Assembly: GCA_964484265.1 (NCBI GenBank)
Contig: CAZAFH010000026.1
Span: 1 to 64,000, forward strand
DNA length: 64,000 nt
Direction of reading: 5' to 3'
DNA from: SIAQ01 sp964484265
GTDB lineage: Bacteria > Planctomycetota > Planctomycetia > Gemmatales > Gemmataceae
In this document: one piece after another, positions 26,734 through 35,543 of the stretch
Layout: the number at the start of each line of letters is the position of its first letter
Numbering within the stretch: position 1 is the stretch's first letter
The notes under the pieces: model-generated
Seen by the model: the letters and a program-made list of their open reading frames with translations, nothing else
The model's database searches: none
What the model was told of the DNA's origin: nothing
Position numbers and translations under genes: made by a program

Positions 26734-27152
26734 CGCCAAAACGCCAGCAGTGCTCCCTGAAAGAGCAGGAACACCAGGTAAAAACCCGCATCGATCGCGA
26801 AGACGGCACTGCGTTTCTGCACGGCGATGTGATTGGTAAACGCCGCCGACGCGACAATCACCCATACGACACCGCCGAGGATCAGGCCGTCCGTCCACTG
26901 GTTGATACTCAGGTTCACGATGAGAAATGCCATCCCGACGGCCGCGACGAGGTACGACGCAATCATGCCGCCGAAAAACACTGCCGGTTTCATCTTCGCC
27001 TTCATCTCGTTGACTTCCGTTTCGCTCCAGCCGTGCATCTGGACCCAGAGCTTTCCGAACAACGCCTGGTACCAAAACCCGCCGAGGAAGAACGAACCCA
27101 GCCCGGCGACGAGCACGGCAAGCCAGTTGACCATCGCAAATTTTTCGAGCAC
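26730..27152 (-). CDS. DUF1761 family membrane protein
   Basis: 140 residues from GTG 27152 (CGGAG seven bases upstream); ATG 27134 (MVNWLAVLVAG) is the alternative. Four hydrophobic segments with the family pattern GLGSFFLGGFWYQALFGKLW near the start and GGMIASYLVAAVGMAFLI. DUF1761 members are four-helix integral membrane proteins of unknown function. Its stop overlaps the next start (ATGA), coupling it to the hydrolase. Confidence 0.82.
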   Translation of the reverse strand: MLEKFAMVNWLAVLVAGLGSFFLGGFWYQALFGKLWVQMHGWSETEVNEMKAKMKPAVFFGGMIASYLVAAVGMAFLIVNLSINQWTDGLILGGVVWVIVASAAFTNHIAVQKRSAVFAIDAGFYLVFLLFQGALLAFWR

Positions 27153-27283
27153 GAAGGATCTCCGGTTCAAAAAAACCCGTTTAGCAAAGGATGCGGTCCG
27201 CGCTCGCCAAGAGCGAGCGGCTAAACAGAGGACTTGGCAACGAATAGGATAACCCTCACAATCTTACTCGACAGGAGCCTCTC

Positions 27284-28411
27284 ATGCGAACTATTCTTTG
27301 CGCCTGGCTAAGTCTCGGGCTCGCAGCTGCCGCGCTCGCTCAAACCCCGCCGCCACGTGGCTACACGATCCCGCTGCTCGATTTGGCCAGCCAAACGAAG
27401 CGCCAGGTCATCGTCGATCGCGAGAAGGGCCAATACCTCGGGCATCCCACAACCTTTCTCTTCGAGGACGGCAAGACAATCCTCATCGTCTACCCCAAGG
27501 GCCACGGCAAAGGCGCCATCGTCATGAAACGCTCGACCGACGGCGGCCTGACCTGGAGCGACCGCCTGCCGACTCCCAAGAACTGGGAAACCTCCAAAGA
27601 AACGCCAACACTCTATCGCACCATCGATCCGAAAGGGCACAAGCACCTCGTCATCTTCTCCGGCATCTACCCGATTCGCATGGCCCACTCGGCCGACGAC
27701 GGCAAGACCTGGAGCGAACTGAAAAAAATTGGCGATTACGGCGGCATCGTCGCCATGGCCAGCGTCGCTCGCCTCAAGAACGGCGACTATATGGCCCTCT
27801 TCCATACCGGCCTGTACGGTCTCGACGGAAAAACAAATAACCCGCGAAAGTACGCTATCTACAAGGCGATCTCCAAAGACGGCGGTCTGACCTGGGGCGG
27901 ACCGATCTTCGTCGCCGACAAGACCAACGCCTGGCTATGCGAACCAGGCCTGATCCGCTCGCCCGACTGCAAACAGATCGCGGTATTGCTCAGGGAAAGC
28001 TCACGCAAGCATAATTCCCACGTCATCTTCTCGAACGACGAAGGCGAAACCTGGACCAAGCCCGCCGAACTGCCCGCTGCCCTTACCGGCGACCGCCACA
28101 CGGGCCGATACACCAAGGACGGCCGATTGTTCATCAGCTTCCGCGATATGGCGCTCGATAGCAAAACCAAAGGCGACTGGGTGGCGTGGGTCGGCCGATA
28201 TGACGACATCGTCAAAGGCCGCGAGGGCCAATACCGCGTGAGGCTCATGAAGAACCACAAGGGCTACGACTGCGCCTACCCCGGCGTGGAAGTGCTGCCC
28301 GATGATACCATCGTGACGACGACGTACGGCCACTGGACGCCGGGCGAGATGCCGTACATCGTCAGCGTGCGGTTGCGGTTGGAAGAATTGGATGCGATGG
28401 CGAAGCGATAA
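27284..28411 (+). CDS. Secreted sialidase-like (BNR/Asp-box) protein
   Basis: 375 residues. Signal peptide MRTILCAWLSLGLAAAALA, then a six-bladed-propeller pattern with Asp boxes STDGGLTWSD, SADDGKTWSE, SKDGGLTWGG and SNDEGETWTK. An exo-sialidase or another sugar-releasing activity is possible, but the arginine triad cannot be confirmed by eye; many planctomycete members act on other substrates. The ATG has AGGAG upstream. Preceded by a short palindromic sequence near 27200-27225. Confidence 0.87.
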   Translation: MRTILCAWLSLGLAAAALAQTPPPRGYTIPLLDLASQTKRQVIVDREKGQYLGHPTTFLFEDGKTILIVYPKGHGKGAIVMKRSTDGGLTWSDRLPTPKNWETSKETPTLYRTIDPKGHKHLVIFSGIYPIRMAHSADDGKTWSELKKIGDYGGIVAMASVARLKNGDYMALFHTGLYGLDGKTNNPRKYAIYKAISKDGGLTWGGPIFVADKTNAWLCEPGLIRSPDCKQIAVLLRESSRKHNSHVIFSNDEGETWTKPAELPAALTGDRHTGRYTKDGRLFISFRDMALDSKTKGDWVAWVGRYDDIVKGREGQYRVRLMKNHKGYDCAYPGVEVLPDDTIVTTTYGHWTPGEMPYIVSVRLRLEELDAMAKR

Positions 28412-28474
28412 GAGTTTGTGATACTGTGATTGGGAAAATATCGCAGGCCTTAGCAGCAATCGTCGGGCGAATTG

Positions 28475-28600
28475 CTCCCTCTCCCACCGGGAGAGGGTTG
28501 GGGTGAGGGCCGCTTGACCATGGCAACGCGAGGTAGAACACCGCGTTGCAAACAACCTGCGGCCCTCACCCCCGACCCCTCTCCCGGTGGGAGAGGGGAG
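28475..28600. repeat. Dispersed CCCTCTCCC palindromic repeat, full copy
   Basis: About 40-nt arms (28475-28513 and 28559-28600) form an imperfect inverted repeat with small indels, each arm itself containing a CCCTCTCCCACC/GGGAGAGGG hairpin. The 45-nt centre includes TTGACCATGGCAACGCG. The left half matches 11-76 in reverse. It fills the gap between the sialidase gene and the three small tandem genes. Confidence 0.85.
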
Positions 28601-28661
28601 GAAATCCATCAGCCCAAACACTTCACCTCGGACGCGTGAAACTCACGCTGGCGGGAGTAAT

Positions 28662-29066
28662 TCAGAAAACGCTCAGCACGCCGAAATCCACTTGCCCCTG
28701 CACCGGACTCAGGTCACCCTCGGCTCGTTGCACGATCACCTGGATGGCAAGCTCATCGCGGTCATAGATGATGAATTGCTCCGGCTGATGGCCGCGCGGA
28801 TAGATCACATCCACTTTCGTTCGTGCATCGCCGGTCGCCGCCGTCACTTTCATCGTAATTGCCCGCGGTCCGGTTTGACCGTCCGGGTGCATCGGCTTCA
28901 GTTTGAGCCGCACGCTGATGATTTGCAAGCCGCGCGTGTTGGTCGGCGTCGCGTCGGCAATCGCTTCGACGTAGTACAACGCGTGACTCGCCGTCGGATC
29001 CTTCGGCAACGCAGGTGCGCCGACATCGGTCACGGAGAGCATCGCAAGCAGGCAAAGGTGGTGCAT
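28662..29066 (-). CDS. Small secreted protein, tandem paralogue 3
   Basis: 134 residues from ATG 29066 (GAGG eight bases upstream). Weak signal peptide (MHHLCLLAMLSVTDVGA). It shares with the two upstream genes the pattern ISVRLKLKP, a VIYPRG strand, then IQVIVQRAEGDLSPVQGQV. The family is unknown to me; the repeating strands suggest a beta-sandwich. It is the last of three tandem minus-strand genes and the most divergent copy. Confidence 0.68.
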   Translation of the reverse strand: MHHLCLLAMLSVTDVGAPALPKDPTASHALYYVEAIADATPTNTRGLQIISVRLKLKPMHPDGQTGPRAITMKVTAATGDARTKVDVIYPRGHQPEQFIIYDRDELAIQVIVQRAEGDLSPVQGQVDFGVLSVF

Positions 29067-29143
29067 GGCGGTTGGCCTCACTTCGAGCAGGAACGAACTC
29101 TCAATCACTTGTTTAGCGTGAAACTCACGCGAGCAGGCCCGAG

Positions 29144-29563
29144 TCAGTAGGCGGTATGCCACCCTTGTACTCGAAGCGTGCCCTCCAGCGAACTTTCGTC
29201 TCCCTTGGCGCGTCGCACGAATGCCGTAATTACGACATCGCCTTCATATTTGGTCCAATGCACGCCGAACTCCTTTACGTCGATTGGCCTTGGATACCGA
29301 ATATCAACTTGTGTCTTCGGGTCTTTCGATTTTATAAGCAAACTCATTTGCATGCTTTTGAATAACTCGTCGGGTTGCGGCGTTGCGACGACGCAATAGT
29401 TGGGCTTGATCTTCATGCGAATTGTCACAACCTCAACACCGTCTGCGCCGAGCTTAATGGGTTCCACTTTGAACTCGACGGCTTTCGCCCAACCGGGATG
29501 GTGCGCCTTGATTACCGGTTCCTGCCCGATCAACGCCATCGCCATGAGGCACACGAATGACAT
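29144..29563 (-). CDS. Small secreted protein, tandem paralogue 2
   Basis: 139 residues; short signal peptide MSFVCLMAMALIGQE. Shares VEVVTIRMKIKP, SKDPKTQVDIRYP, YEGDVVITAFVRRAKGDES and a closing ELR/TLR strand with the copy at 29573. GAGG is upstream of the ATG. Function unknown. Confidence 0.72.
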   Translation of the reverse strand: MSFVCLMAMALIGQEPVIKAHHPGWAKAVEFKVEPIKLGADGVEVVTIRMKIKPNYCVVATPQPDELFKSMQMSLLIKSKDPKTQVDIRYPRPIDVKEFGVHWTKYEGDVVITAFVRRAKGDESSLEGTLRVQGWHTAY

Positions 29564-29572
29564 GATAATCCT

Positions 29573-30040
29573 CTATTTTTTCACCAGTGTGAATCGCATC
29601 TTAGCAAAACCAAGGCAAGGCACGATGCTATCGACACCAAAAATTCGGAGTTCACATTCAAGCGGACTTGTGTCGCCCTTCGCTCGTCGAACGAATGCGG
29701 TGAAAGCGACATCACCGCGATATTCTGTCCAGTCTAATCCGCCGGAGCGAACCTCTGTTCCTTTCGGGTAGGTGACCTCAAAAGTTGTTTTGGGATCTTG
29801 TGATTTGATGGTGAGTCTAGCTTCTGCCTCTTGCAAGAATTCACACGATTGTGGTGTCGCGGCAATCCAGACGCTGGGCTTGATTTTCATCCGAATCGTG
29901 ACGATTTCAACGCCGTCTTCACGGATTCTGATTGGATCGATCTTAAATTTTACGGCATTCCGCCACGCACTCGAATTGATCGCCTTAATCTCCGGTTCAT
30001 GCGAAATCGCCAGCATCACGGCAAGGCAGAGTATCGACAT
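29573..30040 (-). CDS. Small secreted protein, tandem paralogue 1
   Basis: 155 residues; signal peptide MSILCLAVMLAISHE. It is the closest relative of the gene at 29144 (VEIVTIRMKIKP, SQDPKTTFEVTYPKGTE, YRGDVAFTAFVRRAKGDTSP). The C-terminus is about 15 residues longer. AGGAGG lies six bases before the ATG. The ten-base gap to the next gene suggests an operon of paralogues. Confidence 0.74.
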   Translation of the reverse strand: MSILCLAVMLAISHEPEIKAINSSAWRNAVKFKIDPIRIREDGVEIVTIRMKIKPSVWIAATPQSCEFLQEAEARLTIKSQDPKTTFEVTYPKGTEVRSGGLDWTEYRGDVAFTAFVRRAKGDTSPLECELRIFGVDSIVPCLGFAKMRFTLVKK

Positions 30041-30057
30041 TCTTCGCCTCCTGGAAG

Positions 30058-30663
30058 TTACGGCAATAATTCATCGACGCTAAACGTGGTCACGATCACG
30101 CCATCCAGCGTCAACGTCACCGGATCGCCGGGTTTGCAGATCGTCGTCTTCGTATAGCTGGGTGACGCTGTCGGGCCGGACGGTTGCTCGTAAACCTCAA
30201 TCTGCCGGTCGATCAGATTGACGATCCAGTACACTGGAATATTCGCGCGAGCATAGATGCGGCCCTTGTCCGCGCGATCGCCCAGAAGCGTCGATTCGGC
30301 CACTTCGATGACCCCGCCGATTTCGCGCGGCGCAGGATGATGCGCGGCAAATGTGCGTTCATTGCCATGAGCAATGGCGATGTCGGGTTCCGGTTCGCTG
30401 TCGGACAACGTGATCGCTGATTTAATGCGACAGCCCCAGCCGACTACCAATTCCGTGCGAAGCGACTCGTGCAGAATCTGTGTCGCGCATTCGTGGGCTG
30501 GACTGCACGCCTGCCTGTTCACCAAATACCCTTCGATGAGTTCGATGTTGTCGTCCTCCGTGAGAACGCCGATCTCGGTCAGGCGGTGGTACTCCGGCAC
30601 GCTGAATCGGCGAAACCCCGCCATCGTTCCGAGCAAAGGCAGTTGCGGAAAGGGTGCGACCAT
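30058..30663 (-). CDS. Uma2-family (DUF820) PD-(D/E)XK-like protein
   Basis: 201 residues from ATG 30663 (GGGAG upstream). Uma2 hallmarks: YHRLTEIGVLTEDDNIELIE, PEPDIAI with the active-site Asp, GGVIEVAESTL, then KGRIYARANIPVYWIVNL. The fold is restriction-endonuclease-like; the ExK motif is IEVAES, so catalytic activity is uncertain. Uma2 proteins are hugely expanded in cyanobacteria and planctomycetes with unknown role. It is divergent from the DnaJ-like gene. Confidence 0.9.
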   Translation of the reverse strand: MVAPFPQLPLLGTMAGFRRFSVPEYHRLTEIGVLTEDDNIELIEGYLVNRQACSPAHECATQILHESLRTELVVGWGCRIKSAITLSDSEPEPDIAIAHGNERTFAAHHPAPREIGGVIEVAESTLLGDRADKGRIYARANIPVYWIVNLIDRQIEVYEQPSGPTASPSYTKTTICKPGDPVTLTLDGVIVTTFSVDELLP

Positions 30664-30823
30664 TATTTTCTCCCATAATTTGCCCACCTTGTTATACTCG
30701 CTCAACTCGCGTGCATGCAAGGGTGAATCGCAGCCGCAAAAATTCGATTCCGAAACGAACCCTTCTGGGCCATATAATGACTCTTGATTACGCCATTTGA
30801 AACGCAGATGGGACATGCAACCT

Positions 30824-31711
30824 ATGGCACGTGACTATTACGATGTGCTCGGCGTGGCACGCACCGCCACGGCGGACGAGATCAAGAAGGCGCACCGTCG
30901 GCTGGTGAAGGAAACGCACCCCGATCGCAATCCGGGCGATAAGGCCGCGGAGGCTCGCTTCAAGGAAGTGCAAGAGGCCTTCGACGTGCTTGACGATCCG
31001 AAAAAACGCGCGAACTACGACAAGTACGGCACGGCCGAGGGGCCACCGCAGGGGTTTCCGCCAGGCGCGTTTCAGCAAGGCACGTCCGTGGATCCCGCGC
31101 AATTCGAGGATATCTTCGCTCAGTTCGGAGGCATGGGCGGCATCGGCGATCTTTTCAGCGGCGCCAGTCGGGGCGGCCGACGCAATGGCCGAGGGCGACG
31201 CGCGCCGACTCCGGAACCGAGCGTGCATGACCTGCGCGTGCCGTTCGAAACCGCCGCCCTGGGCGGGACAATGTCGCTGTCGATCAACGACCGTGCCGTC
31301 GATGTCAAAATTCCGCCGGGCGTCGAGGAAGGCCAGACTTTGCGATTGCAAGGCCAGGGCCCGGGCGGATCCGATCTGCACCTGAAGATGCGCATCGAGC
31401 CGCATGCGTTCTTCAAGCGAGAGGGAAACGATGTCGTCGTCGTCGCGCCGGTGACGATCGCGGAAGCCGTGCTCGGCGCGAAGATCGACGTGCCGACGTT
31501 GACCGGGTCCAAGCTAACGGTGAAGGTGCCGGCGGGCGCGTCCAGCGGAGCGCGATTGCGTCTGCGGGGCAAGGGCATCAAGGGCGGCGACGAGTATGTC
31601 GAGCTGAAGATCGTCACGCCGCCGAATATCGACGACAAGAGCCGAAAGCTGATCGAGGAATTTGCGCAAGCGAACCCGCACCATCCCCGCGTGGGTTCGC
31701 CGTGGGAATAG
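30824..31711 (+). CDS. DnaJ-like co-chaperone (class B, CbpA-like)
   Basis: 295 residues from ATG 30824 (MARDYYDVLGV). J domain at 1-70 with the HPD motif at 32-34, then a Gly/Phe-rich segment (about 80-125), and two DnaJ C-terminal beta domains (about 135-285). The zinc-finger CxxCxGxG repeats of classical DnaJ are absent, so this is a class B co-chaperone that stimulates DnaK ATPase. It precedes rnpA by three bases. Confidence 0.92.
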   Translation: MARDYYDVLGVARTATADEIKKAHRRLVKETHPDRNPGDKAAEARFKEVQEAFDVLDDPKKRANYDKYGTAEGPPQGFPPGAFQQGTSVDPAQFEDIFAQFGGMGGIGDLFSGASRGGRRNGRGRRAPTPEPSVHDLRVPFETAALGGTMSLSINDRAVDVKIPPGVEEGQTLRLQGQGPGGSDLHLKMRIEPHAFFKREGNDVVVVAPVTIAEAVLGAKIDVPTLTGSKLTVKVPAGASSGARLRLRGKGIKGGDEYVELKIVTPPNIDDKSRKLIEEFAQANPHHPRVGSPWE

Positions 31712-31714
31712 CCG

Positions 31715-32062
31715 ATGTTCACTTTTCGCAAACAGGACCGCCTGCTTTCGCCGTTTGAGTTCAAGCGCGTGTATGAGCGGAAATGCTCCGTCAGCAATCA
31801 GACGCTGATCGTGTATGGCCTGGCAAACGACCTCGACCGCCCCCGAATTGGCCTGTCGGTTTCGCGAAAGTTTGGCAACGCCGTCGCGCGGAATCGGTTC
31901 AAAAGGCTATGCCGCGAGGCGTTTCGACTGTTGAAGGCCGAGCTGCCGAGCGGATTCGATTTTGTCGTGTTGCCGAGATCGTCGCGAGAGATGACGCTCG
32001 AGGTCGTGCAAGAATCGCTGCGCGATTTGACGCACGCCGTCACGAGGCGATTGCGCAAGTGA
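31715..32062 (+). CDS. rnpA: Ribonuclease P protein component
   Basis: 115 residues with the RnpA signature SRKFGNAVARNRFKRLCREA (about 49-68), preceded by LIVYGL and RIGLSVS. It is the protein cofactor of RNase P, needed for tRNA 5' maturation. Unusually it follows a dnaJ-like gene at three bases rather than rpmH, and no yidD or yidC is seen downstream. Confidence 0.95.
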   Translation: MFTFRKQDRLLSPFEFKRVYERKCSVSNQTLIVYGLANDLDRPRIGLSVSRKFGNAVARNRFKRLCREAFRLLKAELPSGFDFVVLPRSSREMTLEVVQESLRDLTHAVTRRLRK

Positions 32063-32142
32063 CGCCAGGTTCGGTGGACCTTCCGCTTGCGGCCAAGCAC
32101 CTTTACGAGAATATCTTCCCGAAATGGCCGAGCCCACTTGCT

Positions 32143-32245
32143 CCCCTCTCCCCCTCGGGTATTTGGCCAACACCCCCAAAAAATGCGAAAAAAGGCCGAA
32201 AAAGTGCGAAAGCGCTTGGCCAACAGCAAATGGCCAAGCGCCCCT
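32143..32245. repeat. Dispersed repeat with GCGCTTGGCC palindromic core, copy 1
   Basis: Core 32212-32241: GCGCTTGGCC, loop AACAGCAAAT, GGCCAAGCGC. The left flank (CCCCTCTCCCC ... TTGGCCAACACCCCC ... AGGCCGAAAAAGT) reappears in reverse complement to the right of the core at 44427-44529. The core loop has the same orientation in both copies while the flank is inverted. Confidence 0.85.
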
Positions 32246-32550
32246 CGGCCAAGCGGGCCGAAGGATTGTCGAGGTGCATCGCGCGCAGCGTGATCTCTAC
32301 AGTAGGCTTTCCCAGTCCCCCCATCCTCGCATATCGGCTCGGCAAACTGTGCCGCATCGCGCGATTGCAGCACTTAATTATGCAATGCGGCTTGCCCGTT
32401 TATCCTGCACGGCACAAACGACTGGTGCGGAAGGAAGAAATGCGACGAAACGAATAAACACGCTGGAAACTCCGCGAACCCGCGGTATAAGGCCGACCCT
32501 CGGTTAGCCAATGGCCGACAGCGGATGAGATCGAAGGGCAAGGTGCAAGG
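32246..32550. other. Intergenic region without recognised gene
   Basis: About 300 bp between a dispersed repeat and the ATG at 32551. Short open frames cross it, but none resembles YidD or another known product. GCAAGG lies before the next start. Confidence 0.45.
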
Positions 32551-33786
32551 ATGCACGCACGAATCGTCTGTTTGATCGCATTGTTCTTGCTGGCGAGCGC
32601 GAATTTGGCGTTCGCCCAGGGGATCAAGCTCGGCAAAGCCACGCCGATCACGCCGGCTGCGGAGGCGATCCCGGCATTCACTCCGGTTCGGGCCGCGGAG
32701 CCACGCGTCATCCGCGCCCAGATTCCTGACCCGCCGCCCCCGCCCTTTCCCGGCGGCGGTGGAGGCGGCCCCGCGCCGATCGTCGGCCCAACGCCGAACT
32801 CCATCGATATCTACAATCGCGGCATGGTCACCAATAACAACGATCTCGGCAGTTTTTGGCAGCGCCTGGGCAACAAGACCAAACGCTGCTGGGACGACGT
32901 CTTCGGCAGCGCCACCGGAATGTTTCAGCCAGGACCCGACCGATCAATGTTCCAAAGCGACACCATGTTCAAGAATTTTTCGTCGCCCGTCACGAACCCG
33001 TTCTACTTCGAGGATCCACGCGCACTCACCGAAATCCGCCCAATCTTCATTTGGCAACACACGCCGACGACAAACACCGTCTGGAACGGCGGCGACAACT
33101 TCGCCCTGGCGGCGCGCGGCAGCGTCGCGCTGACGCCGAATATCTCCGTTGTCGTCAATCGCGTTGGCTGGAGCTTTATCAGCCCGAAGACCGGCACCCC
33201 CGAAATCAGCAGCGCTAACGGGTTCTCCGAACTGCACCTCGGCCCGAAATTCACGTTCATCCGTAACGACGTAAGCAACACCGTCGCTGCTTTCGGGTTG
33301 ACGTTTGAAATTCCCACCGGCCCCTCGCGCGTCTTGCAAGACACCGGCAGCCTGTCGATCTCGCCCTACTTTAGCATCGCGCAGAGTTTCCTGCGGTCGG
33401 ACTATGGCACGTTCAATTTCATGAACACGACGGGATATGTCTTCCGCACCGATGGGCAGCGCTCCGAGTCGGTCTTCGCCAGCTTCCACATCGACTACGA
33501 CCTGCGCAACTCGCACCGCATCTATCCGCTGGCGGAACTTAACTTCCGCTACTACACGCGCAATGGCACCGCCCGCGCACTGGACTTCGAAGGCAGCGAC
33601 CTGGGCAACTTCGGCTCCTCCTCCGTCGCCAACCTCGGTGAACTGACGCTCGCCATCGGCTCGCGCTTCGTCATCACCAACAACGTCCAACTCGGCATCG
33701 CGGCCGAGTTCAACGTGCTGCCCAATTCCAGCGGCCGACACCTGGATCAATTCCGCCTGACGACGGATTTGATCTTCCGCTACTAA
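32551..33786 (+). CDS. Probable outer-membrane beta-barrel protein
   Basis: 411 residues. Signal peptide MHARIVCLIALFLLASANLAFA, then a Pro/Gly-rich linker (about 58-75), then from residue 145 alternating strands (FALAARGSVALTPNISVVVN, LGPKFTFIRND) ending in the aromatic C-terminus LIFRY, typical of outer-membrane barrels. I recognise no specific family. It is convergent with the oxidoreductase at 33787, with no gap between the two stops. Confidence 0.75.
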   Translation: MHARIVCLIALFLLASANLAFAQGIKLGKATPITPAAEAIPAFTPVRAAEPRVIRAQIPDPPPPPFPGGGGGGPAPIVGPTPNSIDIYNRGMVTNNNDLGSFWQRLGNKTKRCWDDVFGSATGMFQPGPDRSMFQSDTMFKNFSSPVTNPFYFEDPRALTEIRPIFIWQHTPTTNTVWNGGDNFALAARGSVALTPNISVVVNRVGWSFISPKTGTPEISSANGFSELHLGPKFTFIRNDVSNTVAAFGLTFEIPTGPSRVLQDTGSLSISPYFSIAQSFLRSDYGTFNFMNTTGYVFRTDGQRSESVFASFHIDYDLRNSHRIYPLAELNFRYYTRNGTARALDFEGSDLGNFGSSSVANLGELTLAIGSRFVITNNVQLGIAAEFNVLPNSSGRHLDQFRLTTDLIFRY

Positions 33787-34809
33787 TCAAACCGCAACTG
33801 CTCTGCCCGTCCGCACCGATTCGCATTCGCGATGGCACAGCACCAGGGCATCGCGCGCCAGCTGCCCGCTGAGCAGATCGGGTTCGCGGCCCGTCTTGAC
33901 GCCATCCACCGCTGCTTGCAACTCCGCGGTGAAGGCCGTCGTCGCTTCGTCGCCGCCGGTGAGTTTGGGCTGCTCGGTGGTTCCGTCGGCCTTGAGCACC
34001 GTCAGCGGACAGGTGCCCGATTCGTAGACGAGCGTCGCTTTTTCGAGGTAGATCTCGTAGCCGTGAACGAACGGTCGCGCCTTCATCGTCAACGCGCCGC
34101 TCGAGCAAGTGATCGCCGGACCGCCCGGGCCGTAGAGGTACGAGGTCGTGAGATAATCGACGCTCTCGCCGGCTGTCACTCCGGTGGAGAATACTTGCTT
34201 CGGCACGCCGGCGACCAGGCCGATGAAATGCGTGTCGTGAATGTGCAGATCGACGGCCGGCCCGCCGGTTTTGGACGCATCGCCGATATCCGCCGACCAA
34301 TCGGGCTTCGAGATGACGCGTTTGAAGTGTCCGCCGAGCAGCTTGCCAAAAGCGCCGCCGCGAATCGCCTTTGCAGCGAAAGCGAATTCGGGAAAGAACG
34401 GCAAGACATGTGCGACCATGAGCAGCCGATTCGCCGTCTTCGCCGCTGCCAACATCGTGTCGGCGTCTTTGGTGTCGAGCGCAATCGCTTTCTCGACGAG
34501 CACATGCTTGCCAGCTTGCAATGCCTGGATAGCGGTGCTGGAATGAAGGTGCGTCGGATTGCAGACGTCGATGAGATCGATGTCCCTGTCTGCCAGCATC
34601 GCATCGAGCGAGCGATAAGTCTTGATGCCCGAGAGATCCATCATCTCGCCGCGCGGCCCAAAATTGCCCTGAATGGACCGCCAATCGCCAGCAAGTTTGG
34701 CTTCATCCCGACTACAAATCGCCACGACGCGCGCCCCCTGAACCTTGCGAGCAGCAAGGAAGTGGATCATGCCCATGAACCCTAAACCTACGATGCCAAT
34801 TCGCACCAT
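33787..34809 (-). CDS. Gfo/Idh/MocA-family oxidoreductase
   Basis: 340 residues. N-terminal Rossmann domain (VRIGIVGLGFMGMIHFLAA), DVCNPTHLHSSTAIQAL, then HVLVEKAIAL, the EK(P)-type catalytic region with Ala where Pro is common. The substrate-domain DLHIHDTHF has the usual HD positions. NAD(P)-dependent sugar oxidation or reduction is the family role. AAGGA precedes the ATG. Planctomycete genomes hold many members, so the substrate is not inferable. Confidence 0.9.
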   Translation of the reverse strand: MVRIGIVGLGFMGMIHFLAARKVQGARVVAICSRDEAKLAGDWRSIQGNFGPRGEMMDLSGIKTYRSLDAMLADRDIDLIDVCNPTHLHSSTAIQALQAGKHVLVEKAIALDTKDADTMLAAAKTANRLLMVAHVLPFFPEFAFAAKAIRGGAFGKLLGGHFKRVISKPDWSADIGDASKTGGPAVDLHIHDTHFIGLVAGVPKQVFSTGVTAGESVDYLTTSYLYGPGGPAITCSSGALTMKARPFVHGYEIYLEKATLVYESGTCPLTVLKADGTTEQPKLTGGDEATTAFTAELQAAVDGVKTGREPDLLSGQLARDALVLCHRECESVRTGRAVAV

Positions 34810-35543
34810 TTTTGCATGTCCTTCTATTTCAATGAATTATGGCTCGACGTGATTTTCACGGTTTGCCTGATTTTCACCCGTTTTGCCGAATTCTTGGGGC
34901 AAGATCCGGCCTTGCACGTTCTGGTATTTTATTCGGGAGGGGTAGACCTGACAGGACATCCCCGAAGTGTCCGGTGGGAAAGAAGTCTGGCCGCATATTC
35001 ACAAATGGTCAGTAGAGAAATCTTATTCACCAATGACCTGCTGCAACGCGAACGTCAGCATCGCCTGGGCTTCACCATCGTTTATCCTGTGGTCTGCACC
35101 CGCACAGATTTACTCGAACCCTCTGCTTGCGAAACAGAGCGAAACGCTGTCGTCCCGAATGATAGATATTTCTGAAAAGGTGCAGTCGATGGCCTCCGAA
35201 GAGGTCTGTTACTGGTTCAGCGAGACCACCGACCATCGCGTTGGTCGCCGTTCGCAGAAGGCAATGCGAATTCTGCAGAAGGCAATGCGAATTCTCTTGG
35301 CAAAGAATAAACCGACGATATCACTCAATTGCAAGGAACGCCGAGAGGGCAGATTCCAACCGGGTCCGAGATTCACCACCGCTAGTGCACGCATCAAGCT
35401 CAAGCGGCTCTTTCCTTCATTCGAGAAATGACAGAGCCCAGGAAAAAAAGAATCATTTTCATTATTTTGCTTGCATTTTTCGTTGGGTAGCCATTAAACT
35501 ATTATTAACCTCTCATTTTTCCCTCCTTTGGTTTTGGTGTTCC
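34810..35543. other. Long intergenic region of low coding quality
   Basis: 734 bp upstream of a DUF1559 gene. Two plus-strand frames of 119 and 154 codons overlap (34816-35175, 34967-35431), but composition, starts and lack of known motifs argue against both. It contains a 21-bp perfect tandem duplication (35254-35295). A minus-strand stretch at about 35024-35113 reads CAGADHRINDGEAQAM, which resembles a hydrolase C-terminus; it is open for only about 30 codons and may be a remnant. Confidence 0.45.
35254..35295. repeat. 21-bp perfect tandem duplication
   Basis: Two adjacent identical 21-nt units (35254-35274 and 35275-35295) beginning GCAGAAGGCAATGCG. The length is divisible by three. Confidence 0.9.

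Noticed and set aside
26734..27075. Extension of the membrane hydrolase upstream of 26733
   Set aside because: The sequence is the alternative frame of the DUF1761 gene and has Arg/Gly-rich shadow composition.
32063..32507. yidD downstream of rnpA
   Set aside because: The open frames here do not show the conserved Cys/Tyr pattern of YidD and overlap a dispersed repeat.
35024..35113. Minus-strand hydrolase remnant (CAGADHRINDGEAQAM)
   Set aside because: Only about 30 codons are open and no upstream catalytic motifs could be found in any frame; it is too short to call a pseudogene.
34816..35431. Two overlapping plus-strand ORFs of 119 and 154 codons
   Set aside because: No recognisable motifs, poor starts, mutually overlapping, and composition unlike neighbouring genes. 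The 7-codon tandem repeat in one frame is explained by the 21-bp DNA duplication.
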